From positions 1-64,000 of the forward strand of contig JAFGXV010000001.1 of the NCBI GenBank assembly GCA_016936455.1: a stretch of 64,000 bases of DNA, given 5' to 3'. This DNA is from Desulfuromonadaceae bacterium. GTDB lineage: Bacteria > Desulfobacterota > Desulfuromonadia > Desulfuromonadales > Desulfuromonadaceae. The stretch's first letter is position 1; each line of letters begins with the position of its first letter. Position numbers and translations under genes: made by a program. The notes under the pieces are model-generated. The model worked only from the letters and a program-made list of their open reading frames with translations. It searched no databases and was not told the origin of the DNA. Of the stretch, positions 52,148-59,922 are shown piece by piece.

Positions 52148-52777
52148 CTACAGCGCTCGCGTCACCGTAGCCAGTCGCAGGCCAAGCACGGCAAGTACCG
52201 CGGCGGTCAGACGGTTCATCTTCCCGCCCAACACCGGATGCGCCAGGATCCGTCGGCCGAGGGCCGCCGAGAACCAGGCCAGAATCGCAAACTGAATCAG
52301 CGCCTGCGACATGAAAATCATTCCGAGCAGCATCATCTGCCAGGGAATGGAACCGGCGTCGACGGAGACAAACTGGGGCAGAAAAGCAAGGAAAAACAAC
52401 GACACCTTGGGATTGAGGACATTCATCAGCACTCCGCGCCGCCATAAGGCCCCGGCTGAGCGGCTGACAGGCTGTGCGACGACATCCTGCGACACGGGTG
52501 AACGCCACGCCTGCCAGGCCAGGTACAGCAGATAGGCCGCCCCCAAGTATTTAAGGGCATTGAATGCCAGGGCCGATGAATAAAAAATCACCGACACCCC
52601 CAGCGCCGCCGCTGCAGTATGCACGGAAACACCACTACACATGCCGAAAGCCGTCCACAATGCTTCACGACGGCCGCGTGTCATCCCGACCGTCAGAACA
52701 TAAACATTATCCGGCCCGGGCGAGAGGGTCAGCAACATGGACGCCAGCAAAAAGCAGCTCAAAGAGCCTGTTTCCAT
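52148..52777 (-). CDS. LysE/RhtB-family amino-acid exporter
   Basis: The 209-residue inner-membrane protein has about six transmembrane helices and the family start LLTLSPGPDNVYVLTVGMTR. It continues GMCSGVSVHTAAAALGVSVI and VLMNVLNPKVSLFFLAFLPQ. It probably exports a neutral or basic amino acid; the substrate is unassigned. I use the ATG at 52777, with AGGAGG upstream, rather than the TTG at 52780. Confidence 0.9.
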   Translation of the reverse strand: METGSLSCFLLASMLLTLSPGPDNVYVLTVGMTRGRREALWTAFGMCSGVSVHTAAAALGVSVIFYSSALAFNALKYLGAAYLLYLAWQAWRSPVSQDVVAQPVSRSAGALWRRGVLMNVLNPKVSLFFLAFLPQFVSVDAGSIPWQMMLLGMIFMSQALIQFAILAWFSAALGRRILAHPVLGGKMNRLTAAVLAVLGLRLATVTRAL

Positions 52778-52827
52778 CAAACCTCCTTGTTCAGGTGCGG
52801 GAAAACCCCACCTTCATTGCCTGGCAG

Positions 52828-53154
52828 TCAGGACGATTGCTTGAACTTGTCGCGCCGTTCATCGCCACTCGCGTGCATACCACAATGCAGACAATGGCGA
52901 AAGTAAAGCGGAATACATCCGTTCATGTGGAAAAACTCGCCACAGCGCGGGCAGCGGGTGAAAGCCGTGAGGTTGGCCGCAATGCCCACCAAGACGACCC
53001 AGACCGCAAAGAAAAGACCAGTGGTCCGGTCGGATTGACTGATCTCGAGAACAGTCCAGATCATGGGTAGGTAGATGGCAATCATCACCCACAGAAACAG
53101 CCGTCGGCGCTGAAGTTTTTTCAACCCCGCCTCGAACTCGGCTCGATTCGTCAT
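52828..53154 (-). CDS. Small membrane protein with C-terminal zinc ribbon
   Basis: The 108-residue protein has two hydrophobic helices (RLFLWVMIAIYLPMIWTVLE; TGLFFAVWVVLVGIAANLTA). A zinc-ribbon-like pair CPRC...CLHCG follows, with the ribbon contents FHMNGCIPLYFRH. I do not recognise a characterised family. It lies upstream of the LysE gene on the same strand. Confidence 0.72.
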   Translation of the reverse strand: MTNRAEFEAGLKKLQRRRLFLWVMIAIYLPMIWTVLEISQSDRTTGLFFAVWVVLVGIAANLTAFTRCPRCGEFFHMNGCIPLYFRHCLHCGMHASGDERRDKFKQSS

Positions 53155-53257
53155 GGAACCACGTTTTCCTTTCTTTCATCATCCAGCGGCGAAGCGATAA
53201 TAAACAGTCCTCGCACGACAACACCGCGTCGTCAAGCCTGCCCCTACGATGAGGGGA

Positions 53258-53422
53258 TCATTCAAGGAGATGCGCTATCAGCTTCCGCCCCAGATAGAGA
53301 CCGGCGGCACTCCCGAAACAGGCCGCAAAATAGGCTGTCATAAATCCAGTGGAACGAAGTCCCGTCCAGCCCAGCCAGCCGCCTCCGCTCACACAGGCGA
53401 CAACCAGCAGTCGTCGCAGCAT
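53258..53422 (-). CDS. Overlooked 54-residue membrane protein downstream of the OmpA-type lipoprotein
   Basis: A short frame encodes MLRRLLVVACVSGGGWLGWT at its N-terminus, then a second hydrophobic Gly/Ala-rich helix (FMTAYFAACFGSAAGLYLGR). It begins with an ideal AGAAGGAG ribosome-binding site 5-8 bases before the ATG and lies 12 bp after the lipoprotein stop, so co-transcription is likely. It was too short for ordinary gene length cut-offs. The function is unknown. The two helices and small residues suggest a membrane-embedded partner or modulator. Confidence 0.65.
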   Translation of the reverse strand: MLRRLLVVACVSGGGWLGWTGLRSTGFMTAYFAACFGSAAGLYLGRKLIAHLLE

Positions 53423-53434
53423 CGGCTTCTCCTT

Positions 53435-54094
53435 CTAATTCGGAGTAATCTTCAGTTCGACCCGGCGATTGAGCTGCCGACCATATTCACTCTGATTGTC
53501 GGAAATGGGCAGGCTTTCACCGAAACCAACTGTCGTCATACGTTGCGCAGCGACACCGGAGGCCAGCAAGAGATTGCGAACCGCAGCCGCCCGCCGTTCC
53601 GACAGCACCTGATTGGATTCTTCGCTGCCGGTACTGTCCGTATGACCGCTGATAAGAATTGAGGTTTTGGGATACTGGTTGAGAATCGTCGCCAGACTGG
53701 CAATGTCCTGACGGGCTGACGGATTGAAATTGAATGAACCAACCTCAAACTGATTATCAGAACGGAATGTCACATAAAGAATGTTGCCCTCACGCGCAAT
53801 ATTTACGCCTTCGACCGTAGCATACGCCTCCCGCATGGCCTGCTCCTGCCGATCCATGTAGTAACCGATGCCGGCACCGGCACCGGTCCCCACTGCGGCA
53901 CCGATACCGGCGCCGATCAGGGTAGAACGCGTATCATGCCCGGCGGCCTGACCAATCAATGCCCCGGCTACCACACCCGACGCCGCCCCGATGGCCGCCC
54001 CCTTCTGAGTCCGTGTCATGGGCTCGCTACAGGCACTGAGAAAAAATAGCAGTCCGCAAAGCATGAGTACCGCTGATTTATGTACGTATTGCAT
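53435..54094 (-). CDS. OmpA-family lipoprotein with glycine-zipper domain
   Basis: The 219-residue protein has a lipoprotein signal (VLMLCGLLFFLSACSEPMTR, lipobox LSAC). A glycine zipper follows at about residues 32-80 (GAAIGAASGVVAGALIGQAA; GAGIGAAVGTGAGAGIGYYM). The C-terminal OmpA domain (ILISGHTDSTGSEESNQVLS; MTTVGFGESLPISDN; QLNRRVELKI) should bind peptidoglycan. It resembles YiaD/PA0833-type proteins that tether the outer membrane to the wall. Confidence 0.92.
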   Translation of the reverse strand: MQYVHKSAVLMLCGLLFFLSACSEPMTRTQKGAAIGAASGVVAGALIGQAAGHDTRSTLIGAGIGAAVGTGAGAGIGYYMDRQEQAMREAYATVEGVNIAREGNILYVTFRSDNQFEVGSFNFNPSARQDIASLATILNQYPKTSILISGHTDSTGSEESNQVLSERRAAAVRNLLLASGVAAQRMTTVGFGESLPISDNQSEYGRQLNRRVELKITPN

Positions 54095-54201
54095 CGTCCT
54101 CTCCTGTTATTCCAGAAATGTCAGAACCTCTTTCCGTCGTGAGCAATGATCCAACCGGAATCAGAACAAACGACTCGATAAAAACTGAAAGATTAATGAT
54201 A

Positions 54202-55902
54202 TCACGAGTTCGCACTGGAGGATAAGCTTTTTGACGCCTCCACCTCCTGTGCGACAGATGGCGCAACCCGAACAATCCGGTACTGCGAAACCTGAACCTG
54301 GCCAGGACGCGCCCCTTTGATGTGGCGAACCGACTTTCCATCCGTCACCATGACCTCCGCCCAGGTTTCATGGCGCATGGAGGAATAAAAAGCAGCAATC
54401 GATGCCGCATACAGGACATCCTCTTCCGTCACGCTTCCCGAGTCCGATTTAACAACCAGATGGCAGCCGGGAGCCCCATGGACATGCATCCACACATCAC
54501 GTGGCCCCAGAAGCTGCCGACTGAGGTAGTCATTGGTGCGGCTGTTACGCCCCCAAAGGATCTCCAGCCCTCCCGGGGTACGCGCCCGGCGAACCTGTTC
54601 GTCCGCAGAGACAGCGCGGCGTCGCTGCTCCGAAGGACGCGTGGGGCGGTAATATCCAGCCGCTATCAGGTCCTGTCGCAACAGTTCGAGATCCGCCACC
54701 CGGTCCGCCGTTTCGATCTGCAACCGCAGGGTGTCAAGCCACTGCTGTTCCTGCTCCGTTTCATCGAGGCGCTGCCGACAATGCGTCAGACCGCGACGTG
54801 CTCTGCGAGCCCGGTGGAAACGGGCATCAATATTTTCCTGGACCGACAAAACCGGATCAAGGGGCAGACAGCGCGCCATGGGTGGATCGGCATAAAAATC
54901 ATCCACACAAACCTGTGTCATGCCACGCCTAATCAGGTGTCGATAAACAGCCAGCAACTCTCCCTCGCGCTGCCAGTCCTGCGCCCTGCCACAGGCGACC
55001 AACTCGGTCTCCAGGCGTAGCCGGCGTTTTTCCAACTTACGACAGGCGGCCGTAACCGCCCGGGACAGCGCCTCATCGATTGCCAGCCGATCCGGCTCCT
55101 CATTGCCGTTTCTGCCAAGCCGTGCCTCCAGCCATGCTGACAAGTCGGGTCGTGCATCCTGTGACACCGCCTCGTCGGCAGCCGGTTCCCGCATGGTCAT
55201 GACCTTTCCACGCTGTACCGGCAGCAGCAGCCCCTGTTGCCAGGCACCAACAAAACCTATCACGGGCTGCAGGCAGTCCTGCGCCCTCACCTCCTCTGCC
55301 AGCGTCTGTGCGACCGCGCGGCTCATGGGGGAGACTTGCTGCAACAGCCATTGATCAAAGGGCTGCGACAGCTCGTTGAAAAAACGCGGAGAGAAAAACT
55401 GCGGATGAATCAGTTGCTCCAGCGCCGTCATCCCCTCTTTGAGCGGGCGTTGATACGGGCTGCCGGGGGCATAGCGTTCATCTTCCACCCGGCGCATCAG
55501 ATCAACAATGCGCTGCTGGTCATCGAGCAGCAGCAACTTTGGCGAACGTCCAAACAGCTCCAGCAGCAAACAGTAGGACATGTCATCCTGCGAACAGAAA
55601 TGCAAGGCCACAAGACGGTCCTCATCGAGCAGCTCAATCCGCTCAAGGCGATATAGACGCGCCCGCAACAGCTGGCAGAAACGGGGCGGCTGCAGAGGAT
55701 TGCGACAGCTGATCGAGGTTTCATGCAACCGGGCTCGGCCGACTTCACAACAAAGCAACAGAGGCACTTCGCTGCGGCCCGTCCAGAACCGGAAAACAAG
55801 CTGTGTTTCGTCGGTCTGATAAATTTTCTTAACCAGACTGCCCGCAAGGCGCTGGTTCAGCTGCTCAACAAGTGCCTGCAGAAAAAAAACATCTAACGTC
55901 AT
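54202..55902 (-). CDS. NFACT-family protein (RqcH/Rqc2 homologue)
   Basis: The 566-residue protein has the NFACT-N domain (LDVFFLQALVEQLNQRLAGS; RLHETSISCRNPLQPPRFCQ), a helical middle (HhH and coiled coils, about 285-420), and the NFACT-R domain RTPGGLEILWGRNSRTNDYL. It then has DVWMHVHGAPGCHLVVKS and ETWAEVMVTDGKSVRHIKGA. Bacterial RqcH adds C-terminal alanine tails to peptides stuck on 50S subunits. Older annotations call it fibronectin-binding protein. Whether tail-adding residues are all kept was not checked. It is monocistronic. Confidence 0.88.
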   Translation of the reverse strand: MTLDVFFLQALVEQLNQRLAGSLVKKIYQTDETQLVFRFWTGRSEVPLLLCCEVGRARLHETSISCRNPLQPPRFCQLLRARLYRLERIELLDEDRLVALHFCSQDDMSYCLLLELFGRSPKLLLLDDQQRIVDLMRRVEDERYAPGSPYQRPLKEGMTALEQLIHPQFFSPRFFNELSQPFDQWLLQQVSPMSRAVAQTLAEEVRAQDCLQPVIGFVGAWQQGLLLPVQRGKVMTMREPAADEAVSQDARPDLSAWLEARLGRNGNEEPDRLAIDEALSRAVTAACRKLEKRRLRLETELVACGRAQDWQREGELLAVYRHLIRRGMTQVCVDDFYADPPMARCLPLDPVLSVQENIDARFHRARRARRGLTHCRQRLDETEQEQQWLDTLRLQIETADRVADLELLRQDLIAAGYYRPTRPSEQRRRAVSADEQVRRARTPGGLEILWGRNSRTNDYLSRQLLGPRDVWMHVHGAPGCHLVVKSDSGSVTEEDVLYAASIAAFYSSMRHETWAEVMVTDGKSVRHIKGARPGQVQVSQYRIVRVAPSVAQEVEASKSLSSSANS

Positions 55903-56061
55903 ATCCGGTCACTTCTTTATGATGGAAATCTTACACCAACGGCAACGACCCTGAGCACGATCACTTTCTTGCCGACCGAGTTGCCCCGTGCTACACTCCG
56001 CCACGCTATTGAGCAACAAAAATCGTTTCATTCTATTCTGGCTCTACATCCAAAACGGGAC

Positions 56062-57036
56062 ATGATGATCAATCGCACCACGATACAAAACGCCCTGGAA
56101 GCTATCCCTTTTTTTATCCTGGCTTACTCGGTTCGCCTGCTCCCGCGGACCCTGGCCCTCAACTTTGGCCGCTACCTCGGCCGCTTCAGTCGCTTTCTTC
56201 AGCCGGCACGCTCTCGCACGGCCTATGAAAATCTGAAACGCGCCTATCCCGAGTACCCCGAAAGCTGGCACAAGGGCACCCGCAACAAGGTATTCGAACA
56301 TCTGGGCATCAGTGCCGTCGAAATGCTCAGGCTGGACAGCTTCAACTCAAAAGCGGACCTGGAACGGTATTTCCAATTTGAAGGTCTTGAGCATCTGGAT
56401 TCGCTGCGCGCCACGCCCACAGGAGCTTTTTTCTTTTCCGGCCATATCGGCTTCTGGGAAACAGGGACCTTTTTTCTGGGGCAACTCGGCTTCAGCGCTG
56501 ACTTTGTCGCCAAGACGATTCGCAACCCGTTCATCGACCAGTTTTTTCTCCGGCAGCGCGAAGCCGGCGGAGGCCATTGCCTCGACAGTAAAAACGGCGC
56601 CCGCCGCATTCTGCGTGCCCTGGCGCAAAAACGCCAGGTCTGTGTCCTGCTGGATCAGCATATTTCCAAAAAACAGGCCGTTATTGTGAATTTTTTCAAC
56701 CGGCCCGCCTATGCCACGCCCATCATTCCCCAGATTGCCCTGAAAACAGGCGTACCGATCTTTCCGATGTTTACCTATCGCAATCCGGATTTTACTTACC
56801 GCGTGATCATCCATCCCCCTCTCCAGCTTGAGGGACCGGAGACAGCGGAAAACATCCAGCGCCACACCCAGACGTTGAGCAACATCCTCGAAAAGGCGGT
56901 TCGTGAGCAACCGGATCAGTGGTTCTGGGTGCACCGTCGCTGGCGCAAATCGGCTGAAATCCGACAGATAATCGTACCGCCGACCACGACCTCACCCCCT
57001 GCCGAAACATCAAACAGCTCCGGAGAAGATCAGTGA
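56062..57036 (+). CDS. Lipid A acyltransferase-like protein (LpxL/HtrB family)
   Basis: The protein of about 324 residues belongs to the lauroyl/myristoyl acyltransferase family. The catalytic pair lies in FFSGHIGFWETGTFFLGQLG (His-x4-Glu), followed by SKNGARRILRALAQKRQVCV, then LDQH and FFNRPAYATPIIPQIALKTG. One N-terminal membrane segment is present. The ATG at 56062 or 56065 is a likely start; the frame is open to 55969 but that extension is unsupported. It lies upstream of trmL with a 4-bp overlap. A PagL-like lipid A deacylase occurs at 32.3 kb. Confidence 0.85.
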   Translation: MMINRTTIQNALEAIPFFILAYSVRLLPRTLALNFGRYLGRFSRFLQPARSRTAYENLKRAYPEYPESWHKGTRNKVFEHLGISAVEMLRLDSFNSKADLERYFQFEGLEHLDSLRATPTGAFFFSGHIGFWETGTFFLGQLGFSADFVAKTIRNPFIDQFFLRQREAGGGHCLDSKNGARRILRALAQKRQVCVLLDQHISKKQAVIVNFFNRPAYATPIIPQIALKTGVPIFPMFTYRNPDFTYRVIIHPPLQLEGPETAENIQRHTQTLSNILEKAVREQPDQWFWVHRRWRKSAEIRQIIVPPTTTSPPAETSNSSGEDQ

Positions 57037-57506
57037 CAGACGCTTTTTTTCATATCGCCCTGATCGAACCGGAAATCCCACCGAACACCGGGAATATCGC
57101 AAGGCTATGCGCAGCGACCGGTACCCATCTGCATCTGGTCGGCCCGCTGGGCTTTTCCCTGGATGATCGCTATCTGAAACGGGCCGGGCTGGATTACTGG
57201 CCACACGTCAAACTGCACCGCTGGGACAATTTCGCCGCCCTGCAGGCAGCCTATCCTCATCGACGCTGGTGGCTGACCTCCAAGACCGCGCAAAAATCTT
57301 TTTTGCAGGCCAGCTTTCAACCCGGTGATTTTCTCGTTTTCGGCAAGGAAACGCAAGGTCTGCCCGATGAACTGCTGGCACAACATCCAGAGGACTGCCT
57401 GCGCATTCCCCTGCCCTGTCAACAGGCGGTTCGCAGCCTGAACCTGTCGACCGCTGCGGGCATTGTTCTCTACGAAGCCCTGCGGCAAAGCGCTGTCATC
57501 GACTAA
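57033..57506 (+). CDS. trmL: tRNA (cytidine/uridine-2'-O-)-methyltransferase TrmL
   Basis: The 157-residue SPOUT methyltransferase modifies the wobble base 34 of leucine tRNAs. It has the family start IALIEPEIPPNTGNIARLCA, FGKETQGLPDELL, and the knotted C-terminal RSLNLSTAAGIVLYEALRQ. The start codon is GTG, overlapping the acyltransferase stop by 4 bp (GTGA). Confidence 0.94.
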   Translation: MTDAFFHIALIEPEIPPNTGNIARLCAATGTHLHLVGPLGFSLDDRYLKRAGLDYWPHVKLHRWDNFAALQAAYPHRRWWLTSKTAQKSFLQASFQPGDFLVFGKETQGLPDELLAQHPEDCLRIPLPCQQAVRSLNLSTAAGIVLYEALRQSAVID

Positions 57507-57663
57507 CGCCAACAGCATTTGATTCCCGCCTTAATCTATCTCGTATTAAAAGTCAGTTAATCAGCCAAGCAAGGTGTCTGATGGTTACGTTGAAAACAGC
57601 GCCAATTATTTTTTTATCGAAAAAACAGACAGTATTCGGCCATTTCTTGCTGAAATAGTAAAC

Positions 57664-57684
57664 TTTTTCACATCAGGTGAAAAA
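57664..57684. repeat. Perfect dyad upstream of the chemoreceptor gene
   Basis: TTTTTCAC (57664-57671) and GTGAAAAA (57677-57684) flank ATCAG. It lies upstream of the candidate promoter at 57699-57727 and could bind an activator or be a weak terminator for trmL, though no T-run follows. Confidence 0.35.
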
Positions 57685-57688
57685 ATAA

Positions 57689-57715
57689 AAAACGTTGTTT
57701 GATTGTTGACGTTTT
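57689..57715. repeat. AAAACGT-N13-ACGTTTT inverted repeat at the chemoreceptor promoter
   Basis: The 7-bp arms (57689-57695, 57709-57715) flank and overlap the candidate -35 element, a layout expected for a regulator site. Confidence 0.35.
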
Positions 57716-57727
57716 ATTGTCTAGAAT
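57699..57727 (+). promoter_or_regulatory. Candidate promoter of the chemoreceptor-selenoprotein pair
   Basis: TTGATT (57699-57704) and TAGAAT (57722-57727) are 17 bp apart, about 70 bp upstream of the GTG start at 57798. Confidence 0.45.
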
Positions 57728-57797
57728 AGCGTCAGAAGATATCCTGCCTGATTGTTCGCCAAAAAAACACGACCCTTTAAAAGTTCATGGAGGAAAT

Positions 57798-59597
57798 GTG
57801 GGGGCCCTGACATCTCTTTACCGGACGCTGGAAGGCTTGTTCTTTAACTCGCTGACCAAAAAAATCGGCGGCAACCTCCTTTTTGCCATCTTATTTTTAC
57901 TGGGCTGTGGCGCATTGATCCGCTGGGAACAAGCCGCTGTTTCCGATCTGCTCCGCCAAGGGCTGGCAGCGTCTGCCCTGCATGATCAGATGGCACAGAT
58001 TCATGCGACAACCTGGTGGGGCTGGCTGATCATTCTGACGCTGGCCATCGTTGCCAGCATCCTTCAGATACTCTTTCTGCGCTACATGATCGTCAGGCCA
58101 ATCCGACAAACCACCCAGATCTTCAACGAAATCGGGCAAGGTGCCGGCGACCTCTCCCGCGACATCCCTCCGGCAACTCAGGACGAAATCAGCGAGCTCG
58201 CTCATGGGTACAACAGCCTTATGAACAAGCTGCGCGAAACCATTGGAGAAGTTCGTCGCCAGGGCGTCGAAATAGCAGTGCGCTCGGCTTCCGTCGGCAA
58301 GCAGCTGACAGAGACGACAACCATATCGACCCAGCAGGGTGAACTGGCTGATGCCATCTATACCAGCAGCCAGGAGAGCACCGGCGCCACCAATGAAATT
58401 GCCGACAACGCCCAAACGATCCAGGCCAGTACGTCACAGCAGCTGGATCAGGCCCGCACATCGCTGTCAAAGCTGCAACTGGCCAGTGAACATATTACGA
58501 TTGTCGATGACAAGCTCAACAGCTTTGAAAAAACGGTCGCGGGACTCGACGAAAAATCCAAAGGGATCGAGCAGATCGTCGAACTGATTCAGAGCATTTC
58601 AAATCAGACCGGCCTGCTGGCGTTGAATGCCGCAGTTGAAGCCGCCCGCGCGGGGGAAGCCGGACGCGGCTTTGCCGTTGTCGCAGAGGAAGTCAAAAAC
58701 CTGTCGGGCCAGGTCAGCGTTGCCACGCAGAACATCTCCCGCACCCTGCACGACATGATCGAAGGTGTTCGGTCAACCCAGGAAGGAACAGGCATCATCA
58801 CTGAGCACATTCGAGACACCCGCAGCGTGGTAGAAGAATCCTGCTCGCTGTTCACCGAAATGGTCAATGACTTTGAAAAAACCCATGACAGCCTGCATCG
58901 TATCAGTGCTTCCGTTGAACAACTTTCTGCCGCCTCCAATATGGTCCACGAAAACATCCGCCATGTTAAAGAACTCAGTGGCATCGTCAGTTCCTCCATG
59001 CAGGAGGCAGCCTCCTTCTCCGGCGCCCTTAACGACACAACACAGAGCCTACAGGAAATGCTGTCGCATTTCAAAATCGGCTGCGGGGGTCTTGAACAGA
59101 CACTTCGTCTGGCGCAGCGGGCCCAACATCACTTTCAGGAACGCATCACAGCATTTGCCCGGCAGGGGCTTAACGTGTTCGACGAGCAATATCGCCCAAT
59201 CCCCGGCACAGATCCGGTCAAATACGCCACCGCATACGACAAATCTTTCGAGAAATATCTGCAACCGCTTTACGACGAGGTCGTGAAAAGAGTCAGCGGT
59301 GGTCTCTTCTGCCTGTGTGTTGATCGCAATGGCTACGCACCGACCCACAACAGCTTTTACGCTCATCCCTTGACCGGAGACCATGAACAGGACCTGGTCA
59401 ACAGTCGCGACAAACGGATTTTCAACGACCCGGTTGGCCTCAGGGCCGCACGGAACAAAAAAAACTTTATTCTGCAAACGTATTGTCGTGATACCGGACA
59501 GGTCGTCAGCGACCTCTCCCTGCCGATCCTGATCGATGGCCGGCACTGGGGAGCGGTACGCATCGGTCTTGATCCGCAGGGGCTGCTTGAAGGTTAA
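57798..59597 (+). CDS. Methyl-accepting chemotaxis protein with C-terminal sensor-like extension
   Basis: The 599-residue protein has one or two transmembrane segments near 20-45 and 72-100, with a very short periplasmic loop (about 25 residues). A HAMP domain follows ([20 protein letters not shown]). The signalling domain has the hairpin tip [20 protein letters not shown], then [20 protein letters not shown]. After it comes a globular C-terminal region of about 140 residues with [31 protein letters not shown] and [20 protein letters not shown]. That part looks PAS/cache-like and probably senses a cytoplasmic cue. The GTG start is set by GGAGG 4 bases upstream. The UGA-containing gene follows after 70 bp. 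Confidence 0.9.
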   Translation: MGALTSLYRTLEGLFFNSLTKKIGGNLLFAILFLLGCGALIRWEQAAVSDLLRQGLAASALHDQMAQIHATTWWGWLIILTLAIVASILQILFLRYMIVRPIRQTTQIFNEIGQGAGDLSRDIPPATQDEISELAHGYNSLMNKLRETIGEVRRQGVEIAVRSASVGKQLTETTTISTQQGELADAIYTSSQESTGATNEIADNAQTIQASTSQQLDQARTSLSKLQLASEHITIVDDKLNSFEKTVAGLDEKSKGIEQIVELIQSISNQTGLLALNAAVEAARAGEAGRGFAVVAEEVKNLSGQVSVATQNISRTLHDMIEGVRSTQEGTGIITEHIRDTRSVVEESCSLFTEMVNDFEKTHDSLHRISASVEQLSAASNMVHENIRHVKELSGIVSSSMQEAASFSGALNDTTQSLQEMLSHFKIGCGGLEQTLRLAQRAQHHFQERITAFARQGLNVFDEQYRPIPGTDPVKYATAYDKSFEKYLQPLYDEVVKRVSGGLFCLCVDRNGYAPTHNSFYAHPLTGDHEQDLVNSRDKRIFNDPVGLRAARNKKNFILQTYCRDTGQVVSDLSLPILIDGRHWGAVRIGLDPQGLLEG

Positions 59598-59667
59598 ATG
59601 ATATCTGTTTGATTTATCAGACTTATGGTGAAAAAAAGACTATCCATTCGAAACAGGGAGAATCATC

Positions 59668-59916
59668 ATGAAGATTGAATTTTACCGCAGCGGTTTGTGA
59701 CCACGCTGCTTACTCGCGGGTCGCGCGCTGAAAAAAGTCTTATTCGATTACCCGAACATCGAACTGGAAACGATCGAACTGGCAACCAACGCCATCGCCA
59801 GCTGGAAAGCAGGCATTCGCCTTTTTCCGGCGCTGAAAATCGGTGATGATATTCTGTCAGGCGTCCTGCTCGATGAACAAGAAATACGTGCCTTCATCGA
59901 AAGTCACCGCTGCTGA
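59668..59916 (+). CDS. Candidate selenoprotein: thioredoxin/glutaredoxin-fold protein with UxxC (in-frame TGA at codon 11)
   Basis: The 82-codon frame has a single internal TGA at 59698-59700. Read as selenocysteine (U) it gives SGLUPRCLLAGRALKKVL: a redox motif U11-P-R-C14 at the start of a helix, as in CxxC of glutaredoxin-like proteins. The rest fits a small thioredoxin fold, including IRLFPALKIGDDILSGVLL with the cis-Pro loop, and ends IRAFIESHRC. GGGAG precedes the ATG by 7-8 bases. A hairpin starts at the TGA itself: TGACC-A-CGC (59698-59706) pairs with GCGGGTCG (59716-59723) around a 9-base loop, and CAGCG (59688-59692) pairs with CGCTG (59726-59730) outside. That is where bacterial SECIS elements lie. 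Coding character continues unbroken past the TGA for 71 codons. A pseudogene or a downstream start is less likely. Conventional gene callers would miss or split it. Confidence 0.75.
59698..59730 (+). promoter_or_regulatory. Candidate bacterial SECIS hairpin for the UGA codon
   Basis: Starting at UGA, UGACC pairs with GGUCG (one U-G), then CGC with GCG with a bulged A, leaving the loop UGCUUACUC. An outer CAGCG/CGCUG helix extends the stem. The geometry (helix immediately 3' of UGA, loop within about 10-18 nt) is that of SelB-binding elements, but no loop consensus was tested. Confidence 0.5.
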
Positions 59917-59922
59917 TCCCTT

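Noticed and set aside
59668-59916. Treating the TGA gene as a pseudogene or frameshift
   Set aside because: The TGA lies at a catalytic redox position, the remainder is coherent and hairpin-flanked, and no other lesion is present. Selenocysteine explains it better, although this is not proven.
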